A stretch of 39,891 nt of DNA from Rhizobium sophorae (GTDB lineage Bacteria > Pseudomonadota > Alphaproteobacteria > Rhizobiales > Rhizobiaceae): assembly GCF_013087515.1 (NCBI RefSeq), contig NZ_JABFCN010000060.1:1-39891 (forward strand). Reading direction: 5' to 3'. This document shows, piece after piece, positions 33,312 through 39,891 of this stretch (position 1 is the stretch's first letter; each line of letters begins with the position of its first letter). The notes under the pieces are model-generated. The model did no database searches and had not been told where the DNA came from. It saw nothing but the letters and a program-made list of their open reading frames with translations. The position numbers and the translations under genes were made by a program.

Positions 33312-34283
33312 TCAGCCGGCGATCGAGGCGGCTTCATACACCATCGTCGCGGCGGCAAGATCAGCCAATGCCGTTCCGACTGCTTTATAGAGAGTGATCT
33401 CACCGTTGGACGCCCGCGCTGGAACATCCCGGCGACACAGCTCGTCAAGTGTCGCGCGCACCGCATCCGCAGCAATGACGCCGGCTCTGATCGGCTGAAC
33501 CAGATCGCCGGCTTCGTGAAGGGCTTCGTGCGTGTCGATATAGACAGACGAGCGCCGAAGCGCCTCGTCATCGGCCTCGCGCATCGCCGGGGTGAAGCCG
33601 CCGATCAGATCGACATGGGTGCCTGGCCGCAGCCATTCGCCCCGAATGAGCGGTGCGGTCGCCAGCGTCGCCGCGCTGACGATATCGGCTTGCCGCGCCG
33701 CGGCTTCCAGATCCGTGACGGCAGTGGCCTGGAGCCCACGTTGCCGGAGGCTCTGCGCCAGCCGTTCCGCACTGGCGGGATCGATATCCCAGATATCGAC
33801 ATCGGCGATCGCCCGGACGGCGCGGTAGGCATCGGGTATGAGGCTTGCGACGCGGCCTGCGCCGATCACCAGCAGACGGCGTGCATCTTTTCGAGCAAGA
33901 TAATCCGCAGCAAGGGCCGATGCCGCTACCGTACGGCGCGCCGTGATCGTGTTTCCGTCAAGGAGCGCAAGCTGCATCCCGGTCCGGCCATCATAGAGCA
34001 TGTAAGTCGAGGTCAAACCGGGAATGCCGCGCAGCGTGTTGCCGGGAAAGACGGTAACGATCTTGATACCAAGGTAGCGCTCCGACCGGTGCGTTTCATG
34101 CCAGGCGGGCATTAGAAGCAGCGTCGCATCCGGCTCGCCGCTATTGGCTATCGTGTGGTGATGCCGTACCGGCACAACGCAGCCTTCGGCAAATGCTTGC
34201 CGCAGGGTCGCGACCAGCGGGCCGAAAGGGAGGAGCTCGCCCGTTGTCCGGGCATCCAGAATACGGATTTGTGTGTCGGTCAT
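33312..34283 (-). CDS. Ornithine cyclodeaminase / mu-crystallin family protein
   Basis: A 323-residue NAD(P)-binding enzyme. The N-terminal substrate domain contains a RHHHTIANSGEPDATLLLMPAW-type region and GIKIVTVFPGN with the catalytic Lys; the NAD domain starts with LLVIGAGRVASLIPDAYRAVRAI, and VDLIGGFTPAMREADDEAL is the conserved acid-rich motif. The family includes ornithine cyclodeaminase (ornithine to proline), alanine dehydrogenases and imino-acid reductases. The neighbouring ureohydrolase makes ornithine-cyclodeaminase or imino reductase activity plausible. ATG 34283 follows GGGAG. The upstream frame to 34436 is noncoding. Confidence 0.9.
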   Translation of the reverse strand: MTDTQIRILDARTTGELLPFGPLVATLRQAFAEGCVVPVRHHHTIANSGEPDATLLLMPAWHETHRSERYLGIKIVTVFPGNTLRGIPGLTSTYMLYDGRTGMQLALLDGNTITARRTVAASALAADYLARKDARRLLVIGAGRVASLIPDAYRAVRAIADVDIWDIDPASAERLAQSLRQRGLQATAVTDLEAAARQADIVSAATLATAPLIRGEWLRPGTHVDLIGGFTPAMREADDEALRRSSVYIDTHEALHEAGDLVQPIRAGVIAADAVRATLDELCRRDVPARASNGEITLYKAVGTALADLAAATMVYEAASIAG

Positions 34284-34439
34284 TGAAGCGATCTCCCAGT
34301 AAGTTCTGACTGCTGGATAGGGCGAATTCTGTGTGATTGAACGAGAGCCGCGTCGCCGCTGCGCGGCGCACCAGCTTTTCAACCGGCATCGGCCCTTTTT
34401 GGACGCTTCGTTGTGATCGGAATGCGGAGTGAGCACCGC

Positions 34440-35087
34440 TCAGCCAAACGCCGCTTTCTTCTCCAGAAATCTGGCGTATTGCGTCAGCGGATAGCACAGG
34501 GCGAAGAAGATCACTGCGACGAGACCGTAGACCTTGAAAGGTTCGAAGGTCGCGTTGTTGATGGCGTTCGCGGTTTTCAGCAGTTCGTCGAAGCCGAGGA
34601 TCGAGGCCAGTGCGGTGCTCTTGATCAACTGGACCAAGAACCCGACGGTCGGCGCGCGCGTGATCCGGAAAGCCTGCGGCAAGATGACAAGACGAAGTTC
34701 GAGGAGACGATGCAAGCCCAGGCTGGCTGCGGCGTCCCATTGCCCGCGCGGCACAGCCTCGACGCCGCTCCGCCAGATTTCGGCAAGATAAGCGCTGGCG
34801 TAGAACGTCAGGCCGCAGACGGCGGCGGTCCATGACTCGATCCGGAAGCCGAGCATCGGCAGGCCGAAGAACATCAAAAAGAGCTGCATGAGGAGCGGCG
34901 TTCCCTGAAACAGGGCAATGTAGCCGGACGCGAAGCTGCGCGGCCAGCGTGTTTTCGATATCCGCGCAGACAGGATCGCCAGGCCAACGATGGCGCCGCC
35001 GGCAAAGGCTGCGAGCGAGAGCAGCAGGGTCCAGCGTGTCGCGAAGACAAGATTGCGCAGAATGTCCCAGAAGGTGAACTCAATCAT
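34440..35087 (-). CDS. Polar amino acid ABC transporter permease
   Basis: A 215-residue PAAT permease. It has FQGTPLLMQLFLMFFGLP, YLAEIWRSGVEAVPRGQWDAAASLGLHRLLELRLVILPQAFR (EAA loop) and a C-terminal membrane segment. Its ATG overlaps the stop of the other permease by four bases (35084-35087), so the pair is coupled and probably heterodimeric. No ATPase gene follows; the next gene is the cyclodeaminase-family enzyme. Confidence 0.93.
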   Translation of the reverse strand: MIEFTFWDILRNLVFATRWTLLLSLAAFAGGAIVGLAILSARISKTRWPRSFASGYIALFQGTPLLMQLFLMFFGLPMLGFRIESWTAAVCGLTFYASAYLAEIWRSGVEAVPRGQWDAAASLGLHRLLELRLVILPQAFRITRAPTVGFLVQLIKSTALASILGFDELLKTANAINNATFEPFKVYGLVAVIFFALCYPLTQYARFLEKKAAFG

Positions 35088-35752
35088 GCCAGACCGGCTC
35101 CCAGAAAACGGCGCTTCCCGGCGAAAAGGAGCCGGCGAAGTGCGGCGGACATCGAAAGATAGATCAACGTCGCCACCAGATAGGTCTCGAAGGAGCGGAA
35201 GGTGCGCGACTGAAGCAGATCGGCCTCCTGCGCCAGCTCGCGGACGGATATTTGCGAAACCACCGCCGATTCCAGCATCATGATGATGATCTGGCTCGTC
35301 AGCGCCGGAAAAATGATGGCGATCGCCTGCGGCAGGATGATCTTGAAGAACACCAGCCGGGGCCTGAGGCCGAGTGCCTGCGCCGCTTCCTTCTGGCCTC
35401 TCGGTATGGCATCGAGCCCGGCTCCGACCACCTCGATCGTGTAGGCCGCCATGTTGAGGGTCATGGCAAAGACGGCGGCAGTGATCGGATCGAGGCGAAT
35501 GCCGAGGCTAGGCAAGCCAAAGAAGATGAAGAACAGCTGCACCAGGAATGGCGTGTTGCGCATGATTTCCACATACAGGCCGACGGCCTTGCGCAACCAT
35601 GGATAAGGTCCCCGGCGCGCAGCCGCGCCGAGAATGCTGAGAACGATCCCGAGGACCGATGTGGAGACCGTCAGTGCAAGCGTCGTGCCTGCGCCATAAG
35701 CCAGAGCTCCCATTCCGTCCCAAAGCCAATTGAAATCGAGGCTGTATCTCAT
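35084..35752 (-). CDS. Polar amino acid ABC transporter permease
   Basis: A 222-residue PAAT permease, paralogous to the next gene. MRNTPFLVQLFFIFFGLPSLG and YTIEVVGAGLDAIPRGQKEAAQALGLRPRLVFFKIILPQAI are the conserved cytoplasmic loops. The N-terminus (DFNWLWDGMGALAYGAGTTLALTVSTSVLGI) is typical. It is 144 bp downstream of the binding protein, and this gap holds a stable RIME-like hairpin. Confidence 0.93.
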   Translation of the reverse strand: MRYSLDFNWLWDGMGALAYGAGTTLALTVSTSVLGIVLSILGAAARRGPYPWLRKAVGLYVEIMRNTPFLVQLFFIFFGLPSLGIRLDPITAAVFAMTLNMAAYTIEVVGAGLDAIPRGQKEAAQALGLRPRLVFFKIILPQAIAIIFPALTSQIIIMMLESAVVSQISVRELAQEADLLQSRTFRSFETYLVATLIYLSMSAALRRLLFAGKRRFLGAGLA

Positions 35753-35828
35753 CGCTTGTCCTTTGGAGCCGGATGATCCGGGCCGGGTCGGTCCGAAATC
35801 CCGATCCGCCTCTCAACCAAAGAATTGA

Positions 35829-35872
35829 AGCATGATGCCATCGCAATCGCTTGCAGCTTTCGGCATCATGCT
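35829..35872. repeat. RIME-like inverted repeat between binding protein and permease
   Basis: Perfect 11-bp arms AGCATGATGCC (35829-35839) and GGCATCATGCT (35862-35872) flank a 22-base loop. The left arm is identical to the start of the RIME-type element at 39212. It lies in the intercistronic gap of an ABC operon, where a 3'-stabilising hairpin would raise binding protein relative to permease. Confidence 0.7.
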
Positions 35873-35896
35873 CTGGTGAGTGGGAGGCGGTGCTCG

Positions 35897-36694
35897 TCAG
35901 TCCTTCAGGTTTTCAGGGTTGAGCGGCGCTTTCAGCCAGCTCTTCGAGCTTGCGTCGAGCGAACCATCGGCGATCATTGCGGCGACGCTGTCATTGACAG
36001 CCTTCTTCAGGCCTTCCTCGCCCTTGCGGAGCGCGATGTGCGAGGGGGAACTGAGGAGCTGGAACTTCTGCTCCGGCTTCAGCTCGTCCTGTCGTGCCAG
36101 AACCTGCGCACCGACATCGTTGCCGACGACCATCAACTGGGTCTGGCCGGATATGAAGGCCTGGATGACCGAATTATAGTTCTCGAAACGCTGGATCGCA
36201 GCCGAGCCCGGGGCGACGGCCGTCAGCGACGTGTCTTCGAGCGTCCCACGATTGACGGCAACGGTCTTGTCGGCGAGGTCTTCCTTGCCGCTCACCTTCA
36301 GCGCAGCCGGACCGATGACGGCGATATAGTAGGGGGCGTACGCGGCGGCAAAGTCGATAACCTCGGCACGCTCCTTCGAATAGCCGACGCTCATCAGCAG
36401 GTCGACACGGTCGTCGTTCAGGTAGGCGATCCTGTTCTGGCCAGTAACACTGACGAGATTGAGTTTCACGCCGAGCCCGTCGGCGATCTTCTGGGCGACG
36501 TCGACGTCATAGCCCTTGATGCTCATATCGGCGCTTGCCGAAGAGAAGGGCGGGAAATCGGAGAAGATGCCGATGTTGATCTCGCCTGCGGCTTTGATAT
36601 CGGCAAGCTCGTCGGCCTGCGCGGCCCCTGCCAGGATGCCGAACACGGCAATTGCCGCGGTGGCAGTGTAGCGCAATTTCATAAGAGCAGTCAT
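35897..36694 (-). CDS. Polar amino acid ABC transporter substrate-binding protein
   Basis: A 265-residue periplasmic protein with a signal peptide cleaved after AQA (residue 27). INIGIFSDFPPFSSASADMSIKGYDVDVAQKIADGLGVKLNLV and LMSVGYSKERAEVIDFAAAYAPYYIAV are the usual SBP_bac_3 ligand segments, and LADKTVAVNRGTLEDTSLTAVAPGS begins lobe 2. The ligand is likely an amino acid or guanidino/amine compound, judged by the adjacent ureohydrolase. ATG 36694 follows AAGGGGA at ideal spacing. It is 83 bases downstream of the ureohydrolase gene. Confidence 0.93.
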   Translation of the reverse strand: MTALMKLRYTATAAIAVFGILAGAAQADELADIKAAGEINIGIFSDFPPFSSASADMSIKGYDVDVAQKIADGLGVKLNLVSVTGQNRIAYLNDDRVDLLMSVGYSKERAEVIDFAAAYAPYYIAVIGPAALKVSGKEDLADKTVAVNRGTLEDTSLTAVAPGSAAIQRFENYNSVIQAFISGQTQLMVVGNDVGAQVLARQDELKPEQKFQLLSSPSHIALRKGEEGLKKAVNDSVAAMIADGSLDASSKSWLKAPLNPENLKD

Positions 36695-36777
36695 GTCGTT
36701 CCCCTTTTGAGATGTGTTGTGCGACAGGTGATGGATGGCAGCGGGCACGAGGCACGCTGCCGGTGTGGAGCTGGTTC

Positions 36778-37875
36778 TCAGGTCAGCTTTGTCCTGACCG
36801 CGGGACTGAACATCGCGAGGCACAGGAGTTCGAACAGGACCTGGGCGGCGATCTGCGCGGTGTTGGTGGTGTTGTCGTATTGCGGCGCGATTTCCACGAC
36901 GTCGCCACCGATGAGGTTGATGCCCTTGAAGCCGCGCAGCAGGGTCAGGGCTTCCCTCGGCTGAAGCCCGCCGACTTCCGGCGTGCCGGTTCCCGGAGCG
37001 AAGGCCGGATCGAGGCTGTCCACGTCGAAACTGAGATAGGTCGGACTGGCGCCGACAACCTCCAGAGCCTTTGCGATCACGGCCTTGAGGCCCATCTCCG
37101 CCACCTCTTCCGCGTGGATGACGGTCATGCCGGAGGCAAAGGAGAACTCCCAGAGATATTCGCCGCCGCCGCGAATGCCGATCTGAATCGTACGCTTCGG
37201 ATCGAGCACACCCGCCAGAACCGCCTCGCGGAAGGGCGCGCCGTGATGGAACTTAGAGCCCTCATAGGGACCGGCGGTGTCGCAATGAGCGTCGATGTGG
37301 ATCATGCCTACGGGCTGGCCGGCCGCCAGGCCCTTGAGAATGGCGCCGGAGATCGAATGGTCGCCGCCGACCGACAGCGGGATAACCCCGGTTGCCGCGA
37401 TCATCCGGTAGCAGGCCTCGATGTCGGCATGGCACTCGGCCAGGCCGAACCGGCTGCGCATCGGCACGTCGCCGACATCGGCGACCTTTAGCCCTCCCAT
37501 CGGCGCGACACGCAGAACATGTTCGTAGGGACCGATACGCTCGACCGCCCGGACGGCCCGCGGCCCCAGCCGCGCGCCGGCGCGATTGGTGACGCCGAGA
37601 TCCATCGGCACGCCGATCAACGCCACGTCAAGCGCCTCGAGCACCTCGGGCCGCAAACCGTTCTCGATGAAACGGGCATCTAGAAAGGTCCCAGGATCGG
37701 CGAAGGGCCATTTGCGGCTGTCGCCGTCCTTGAAAACGCTCGCCGCCACGGCGCGGAAGTGCGGATCTTCCATCTCCCCGCCTGCAGCGCTGCCGAAGCG
37801 CTTTCTCAAGTCTTCCAGAAAATCCCGGTCAATGGTCAAGGCAGGCTCCCTCGGTCTTGATGCTGCCATCATCAT
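36778..37875 (-). CDS. Agmatinase/arginase-family ureohydrolase with N-terminal extension
   Basis: A protein of up to 365 residues that hydrolyses a guanidino compound to urea and an amine. All Mn-binding residues are seen: His173 in GGDHSI, Asp195/His197/Asp199 in HIDAHCDT and Asp284/Asp286 in SFDVDSLDP. Substrate-loop motif SKFHHGAPF is present. About 80 residues precede the catalytic core, more than in E. coli agmatinase (306 residues). The start is uncertain: three ATGs at 37875-37869 lack a good site, while TTG 37839 follows GGGAG. Candidate substrates are agmatine, guanidinobutyrate, arginine or another guanidine. It starts a probable operon with amino acid transport genes. Confidence 0.88.
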   Translation of the reverse strand: MMMAASRPREPALTIDRDFLEDLRKRFGSAAGGEMEDPHFRAVAASVFKDGDSRKWPFADPGTFLDARFIENGLRPEVLEALDVALIGVPMDLGVTNRAGARLGPRAVRAVERIGPYEHVLRVAPMGGLKVADVGDVPMRSRFGLAECHADIEACYRMIAATGVIPLSVGGDHSISGAILKGLAAGQPVGMIHIDAHCDTAGPYEGSKFHHGAPFREAVLAGVLDPKRTIQIGIRGGGEYLWEFSFASGMTVIHAEEVAEMGLKAVIAKALEVVGASPTYLSFDVDSLDPAFAPGTGTPEVGGLQPREALTLLRGFKGINLIGGDVVEIAPQYDNTTNTAQIAAQVLFELLCLAMFSPAVRTKLT

Positions 37876-38342
37876 CAGCGCCGCAAGCTTCTCTTGGAAC
37901 CGCGAAAATTCGAGAGGGGATATAACGATTCTTGATAGCTCGGATCCGCCGAGGCTCCGCGATGCGGGTTGTGTGTTTATCGATATGTTCAGAAAACTTT
38001 ATAACCCGGCGAGAATTTTCCCACTACCGCGGTTGGTAACCTCCAAGCAGTCTGCCGACGTCGTGACACTCGGTGCCTTCAGACATGTCGTTCTAGAGCT
38101 CGTCAGTGGCGACCGCATAACCCGAACCGCCCAGACATAGCCTTCGCTCGCGGGCAGGGGATCAGCGTTTCCATTCCGCCCGAGGCATGCGTTCTCTTCG
38201 CGCGATAAGCTGGCATTGATGGGGCCGCAGCCTGCACTGCGCCCGGGGGCTAAGGGTCACCAGTTGCCGGAAGGACATGGTTCGTCCAATATCCACTTAC
38301 GGGCAGAGAGGCCCTCGGCTCTCGAGCGCCAAAAAGTATGGA
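37876..38342. other. Divergent regulatory region between ureohydrolase and LysR genes
   Basis: About 470 bases. No credible gene is seen, although a frame runs across on the plus strand. An AT-rich stretch at about 37970-38010 contains ATCGAT and TTATAA near each other, suitable for promoter and LysR binding sites, but no clear box could be fixed. Confidence 0.45.
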
Positions 38343-38354
38343 ATGCGGCTTCTG

Positions 38355-39212
38355 ATGCTTGATCTTGATTCCTATCTGCTTCGTGCATTTCTGACCGTCG
38401 CGGGAATCGGCACAGTCAATGGAGCAGCCGTCAAGCTGAACAGAACACAGGCGGCCGTGAGCATGCAGATCCGCAAGCTGGAGGAGCTTGTCGGCGTTAC
38501 GCTGTTTTCGCGTTCGTCAAAAGGCCTCGAGCTGACGAGCCATGGGCAGATCATGCTGGCTTATGCCCGCGAAATGGTCGCCCTCAGCGACGAGGTCGGG
38601 AAAAGGCTGACAGGCAAGATGATCGAGGACCGCATTCGCCTCGGCGTCGTTGAGGACTTCGCAGCCGGCCACCTGATCGACATTCTTAGTGACTTCCGAG
38701 CCCAAAACCCGAAGGTCGAGATCGACATCATCGTCGAGCCGAATCGCCGCCTCGCCAGCCTGTTTGAAGACAGGAAGCTGGATCTCGTGGTTTGCGACAT
38801 CACCTGCCTCTCGCGAAAACCGACCCTGATCTGGACCGAATATTTGATGTGGACGGTCAGATCCGACTTCGTGGTGGATGCCGAAAAACCGCTTCCCATC
38901 ATCATGTTCGAGGAGGAGTGTCCCTGGACGCTTCCGACGATTGCGGCTCTGTCCCAGCGGAACATCAAGTGGAAGACGGCGTGCGTCGCATCGACGCTGG
39001 TCGCCATGGCGACCGCGGTTCGCGTCGGTATCGGTATCGCACCAATGATGCTCACGACGAAACCGGAGGGCTGCCGGACACTTGACCGATCGGCGGATCT
39101 GCCCGGTCCGGTGCGCATCGAGATCGGTCTGTATGCTCAACCCGAGACGGCCGAAGGCGCGCGCTATCTTGTGGACTTCATTTCGCGGCATACGGCCATA
39201 TTGTCCAGCTAG
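38355..39212 (+). CDS. LysR-family transcriptional regulator
   Basis: A 285-residue LysR protein. The helix-turn-helix is in DLDSYLLRAFLTVAGIGTVNGAAVKLNRTQAAVSMQIRKLEELVGVTLFSRS; the effector domain starts at DRIRLGVVEDFAAGHLIDIL and continues with LDLVVCDITCLSRKP. It is divergent from the ureohydrolase operon and is its likely activator, responding to the imported compound. ATG 38355 gives the normal family start; ATG 38343 is an alternative. A RIME-type repeat begins at its stop codon. Confidence 0.92.
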   Translation: MLDLDSYLLRAFLTVAGIGTVNGAAVKLNRTQAAVSMQIRKLEELVGVTLFSRSSKGLELTSHGQIMLAYAREMVALSDEVGKRLTGKMIEDRIRLGVVEDFAAGHLIDILSDFRAQNPKVEIDIIVEPNRRLASLFEDRKLDLVVCDITCLSRKPTLIWTEYLMWTVRSDFVVDAEKPLPIIMFEEECPWTLPTIAALSQRNIKWKTACVASTLVAMATAVRVGIGIAPMMLTTKPEGCRTLDRSADLPGPVRIEIGLYAQPETAEGARYLVDFISRHTAILSS

Positions 39213-39325
39213 AGCATGATGCCGAAAAGTGTGATCGGTTTTCGGACGACATCATGCTCCAACTCTTTAATGTAGAACAGGATTCAGACTTGGGCCGACC
39301 GGACCTAAAATCTGAATCCTGTTCT
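39212..39325. repeat. RIME-type intergenic mosaic element
   Basis: Two palindromes in tandem. The first has GAGCATGATG (39212-39221) and CATCATGCTC (39250-39259), with inner arms CCGAAAA (39222-39228) and TTTTCGG (39239-39245). The second has 15-bp arms AGAACAGGATTCAGA (39274-39288) and TCTGAATCCTGTTCT (39311-39325). This is the recognisable Rhizobium-specific intergenic mosaic element pattern. It directly follows the LysR gene and may terminate or stabilise its mRNA. Confidence 0.85.
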
Positions 39326-39455
39326 AGGAGCGTTCAGCTTCCATTATATCAGGTCAATTTAATTCCCTCTACCGAAGTGGCGAGCGAAGCCCCACAGTGA
39401 TCGGATGAAGGGTCGACGGCCCAATCTCAAGCATTGATGGAAGTCTGCGAATACG

Positions 39456-39809
39456 ATGATGGGGCAAGCCAAAGTTGACGAAACTCTCCTTGCGGATGCC
39501 GCCTATCTGCCCGGCCAGGTCGCAAACCTGACGAGGGGAGCGAGCGTGACGGCGCAGACCAACGAAATACTGGAGCGCATCAATGACATGCTGCTGCGCG
39601 AGGGTACCGACAAGTCAGAAATCATTCTCGCCAACATCTGGCTCAGGGATCTTGCCTCATTCGAGGAAATGAACAGAGCCTGGGATGCTTGGATGCCGGA
39701 TAGCGGAACGCCACGGCGGGCGACGTTTGAGGACAAGAATCTCCCGCCGATGTGCGCCATCCGTATTGACGTAGCCGCGTCGCGAAAGAGTGGGGCCGGG
39801 CACATTTGA
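39456..39809 (+). CDS. RidA (YjgF/YER057c) family protein, shortened N-terminus
   Basis: A 117-residue protein of the RidA family, which hydrolyses reactive enamines and imines from PLP enzymes. YLPGQVAN, VTAQTNEILERINDMLLREGTDKSEIILANIWLRDL, FEEMNRAWDAWM and CAIRIDVAA with the conserved Arg are all present. The N-terminal strand is about ten residues shorter than typical members, and an in-frame TGA at 39435-39437 prevents extension. The start has only a weak GGAAG at about eleven bases. It fits as a helper to the imine-producing cyclodeaminase-like enzyme, but may be damaged. Confidence 0.75.
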   Translation: MMGQAKVDETLLADAAYLPGQVANLTRGASVTAQTNEILERINDMLLREGTDKSEIILANIWLRDLASFEEMNRAWDAWMPDSGTPRRATFEDKNLPPMCAIRIDVAASRKSGAGHI

Positions 39810-39891
39810 GCCGCCTGTGTTCGTCATCGTGCCCTAGGAGCTGTGGACACTTATCTGAGCCATAGGATTGTTGCGGCCAAAGCGAGCATGG

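Noticed and set aside
34347..34367. GCCGCG / CGCGGC hairpin between permease and cyclodeaminase-like gene
   Set aside because: Six-base arms in GC-rich DNA, with no T run; likely chance.
39836..39891. Possible insertion-sequence end at the right edge (GTGGACACTTATCTGAGCC)
   Set aside because: The sequence has the look of an IS terminal repeat, but only one end is in view, no target duplication or transposase can be seen, and I cannot confirm it.

Overview
The window looks like a chromosome of the genus Rhizobium or a close relative (R. etli / R. leguminosarum type). The GC-rich coding style, the order hemC-hemD-(Mic60-like)-hemY, two full CtrA-type boxes (TTAA-N7-TTAA) and several palindromic mosaic repeats, including a textbook RIME-type element, all point to Rhizobiales. 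No tRNA, rRNA, CRISPR array, prophage or complete insertion sequence was recognised.

Layout. (1) 0.2-2.2 kb: a divergent acyl-CoA-dehydrogenase-like flavoprotein and HxlR regulator with a candidate operator between them. (2) 2.6-21.0 kb: a housekeeping block. It holds a LysE-type exporter, a small unknown protein, an M3 oligopeptidase, typA, a GNAT acetyltransferase, ppa, DUF167 and YggT proteins, an MFS exporter, then a minus-strand set reading hemC, hemD, a Mic60/mitofilin-like protein, hemY, a TerB-like protein and a glutamine amidotransferase. Divergent from hemC run tsaD, gpsA, a YciI protein, an EVE-domain protein and a methyltransferase, packed with 4-bp overlaps. (3) 21.05-22.1 kb: a rearrangement scar where a GH3 glycosidase gene and a convergent DapA-family gene are both cut at the same GCGCGC and read into each other. 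(4) 21.4-39.8 kb: an accessory nitrogen-compound uptake and catabolism region.

The accessory region has three modules. Module A (21.4-25.3 kb) has two divergent GntR/FCD regulators, a polar-amino-acid binding protein, one permease whose natural start is followed by an in-frame TGA at codon 4, and the truncated DapA-family gene; a strong promoter overlapped by a perfect 16-bp palindrome precedes the binding protein. Module B (25.7-30.8 kb) has a LysR regulator, a TRAP transporter (DctP, DctQ, DctM) and a glutamate-semialdehyde-aminomutase-like class III aminotransferase. Module C (31.3-39.2 kb) has a LysR regulator, an agmatinase-family ureohydrolase, a binding protein, two ABC permeases, an ornithine-cyclodeaminase-family protein and adenine deaminase, with a RidA-family protein further on. 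The inferred theme of C is uptake of a guanidino or basic amino acid, removal of urea, then conversion of the product to a cyclic imine or amino acid. Neither ABC system has an ATPase gene in the window.

No wholly new defence or mobile system was seen. The most useful observations are the fusion scar (which mimics an intact DapA-length gene), the codon-4 stop in the permease, the operator/promoter overlap before the binding protein, two CtrA-type boxes, a terminator embedded in a convergent coding sequence, and an intercistronic RIME-like hairpin in an ABC operon.
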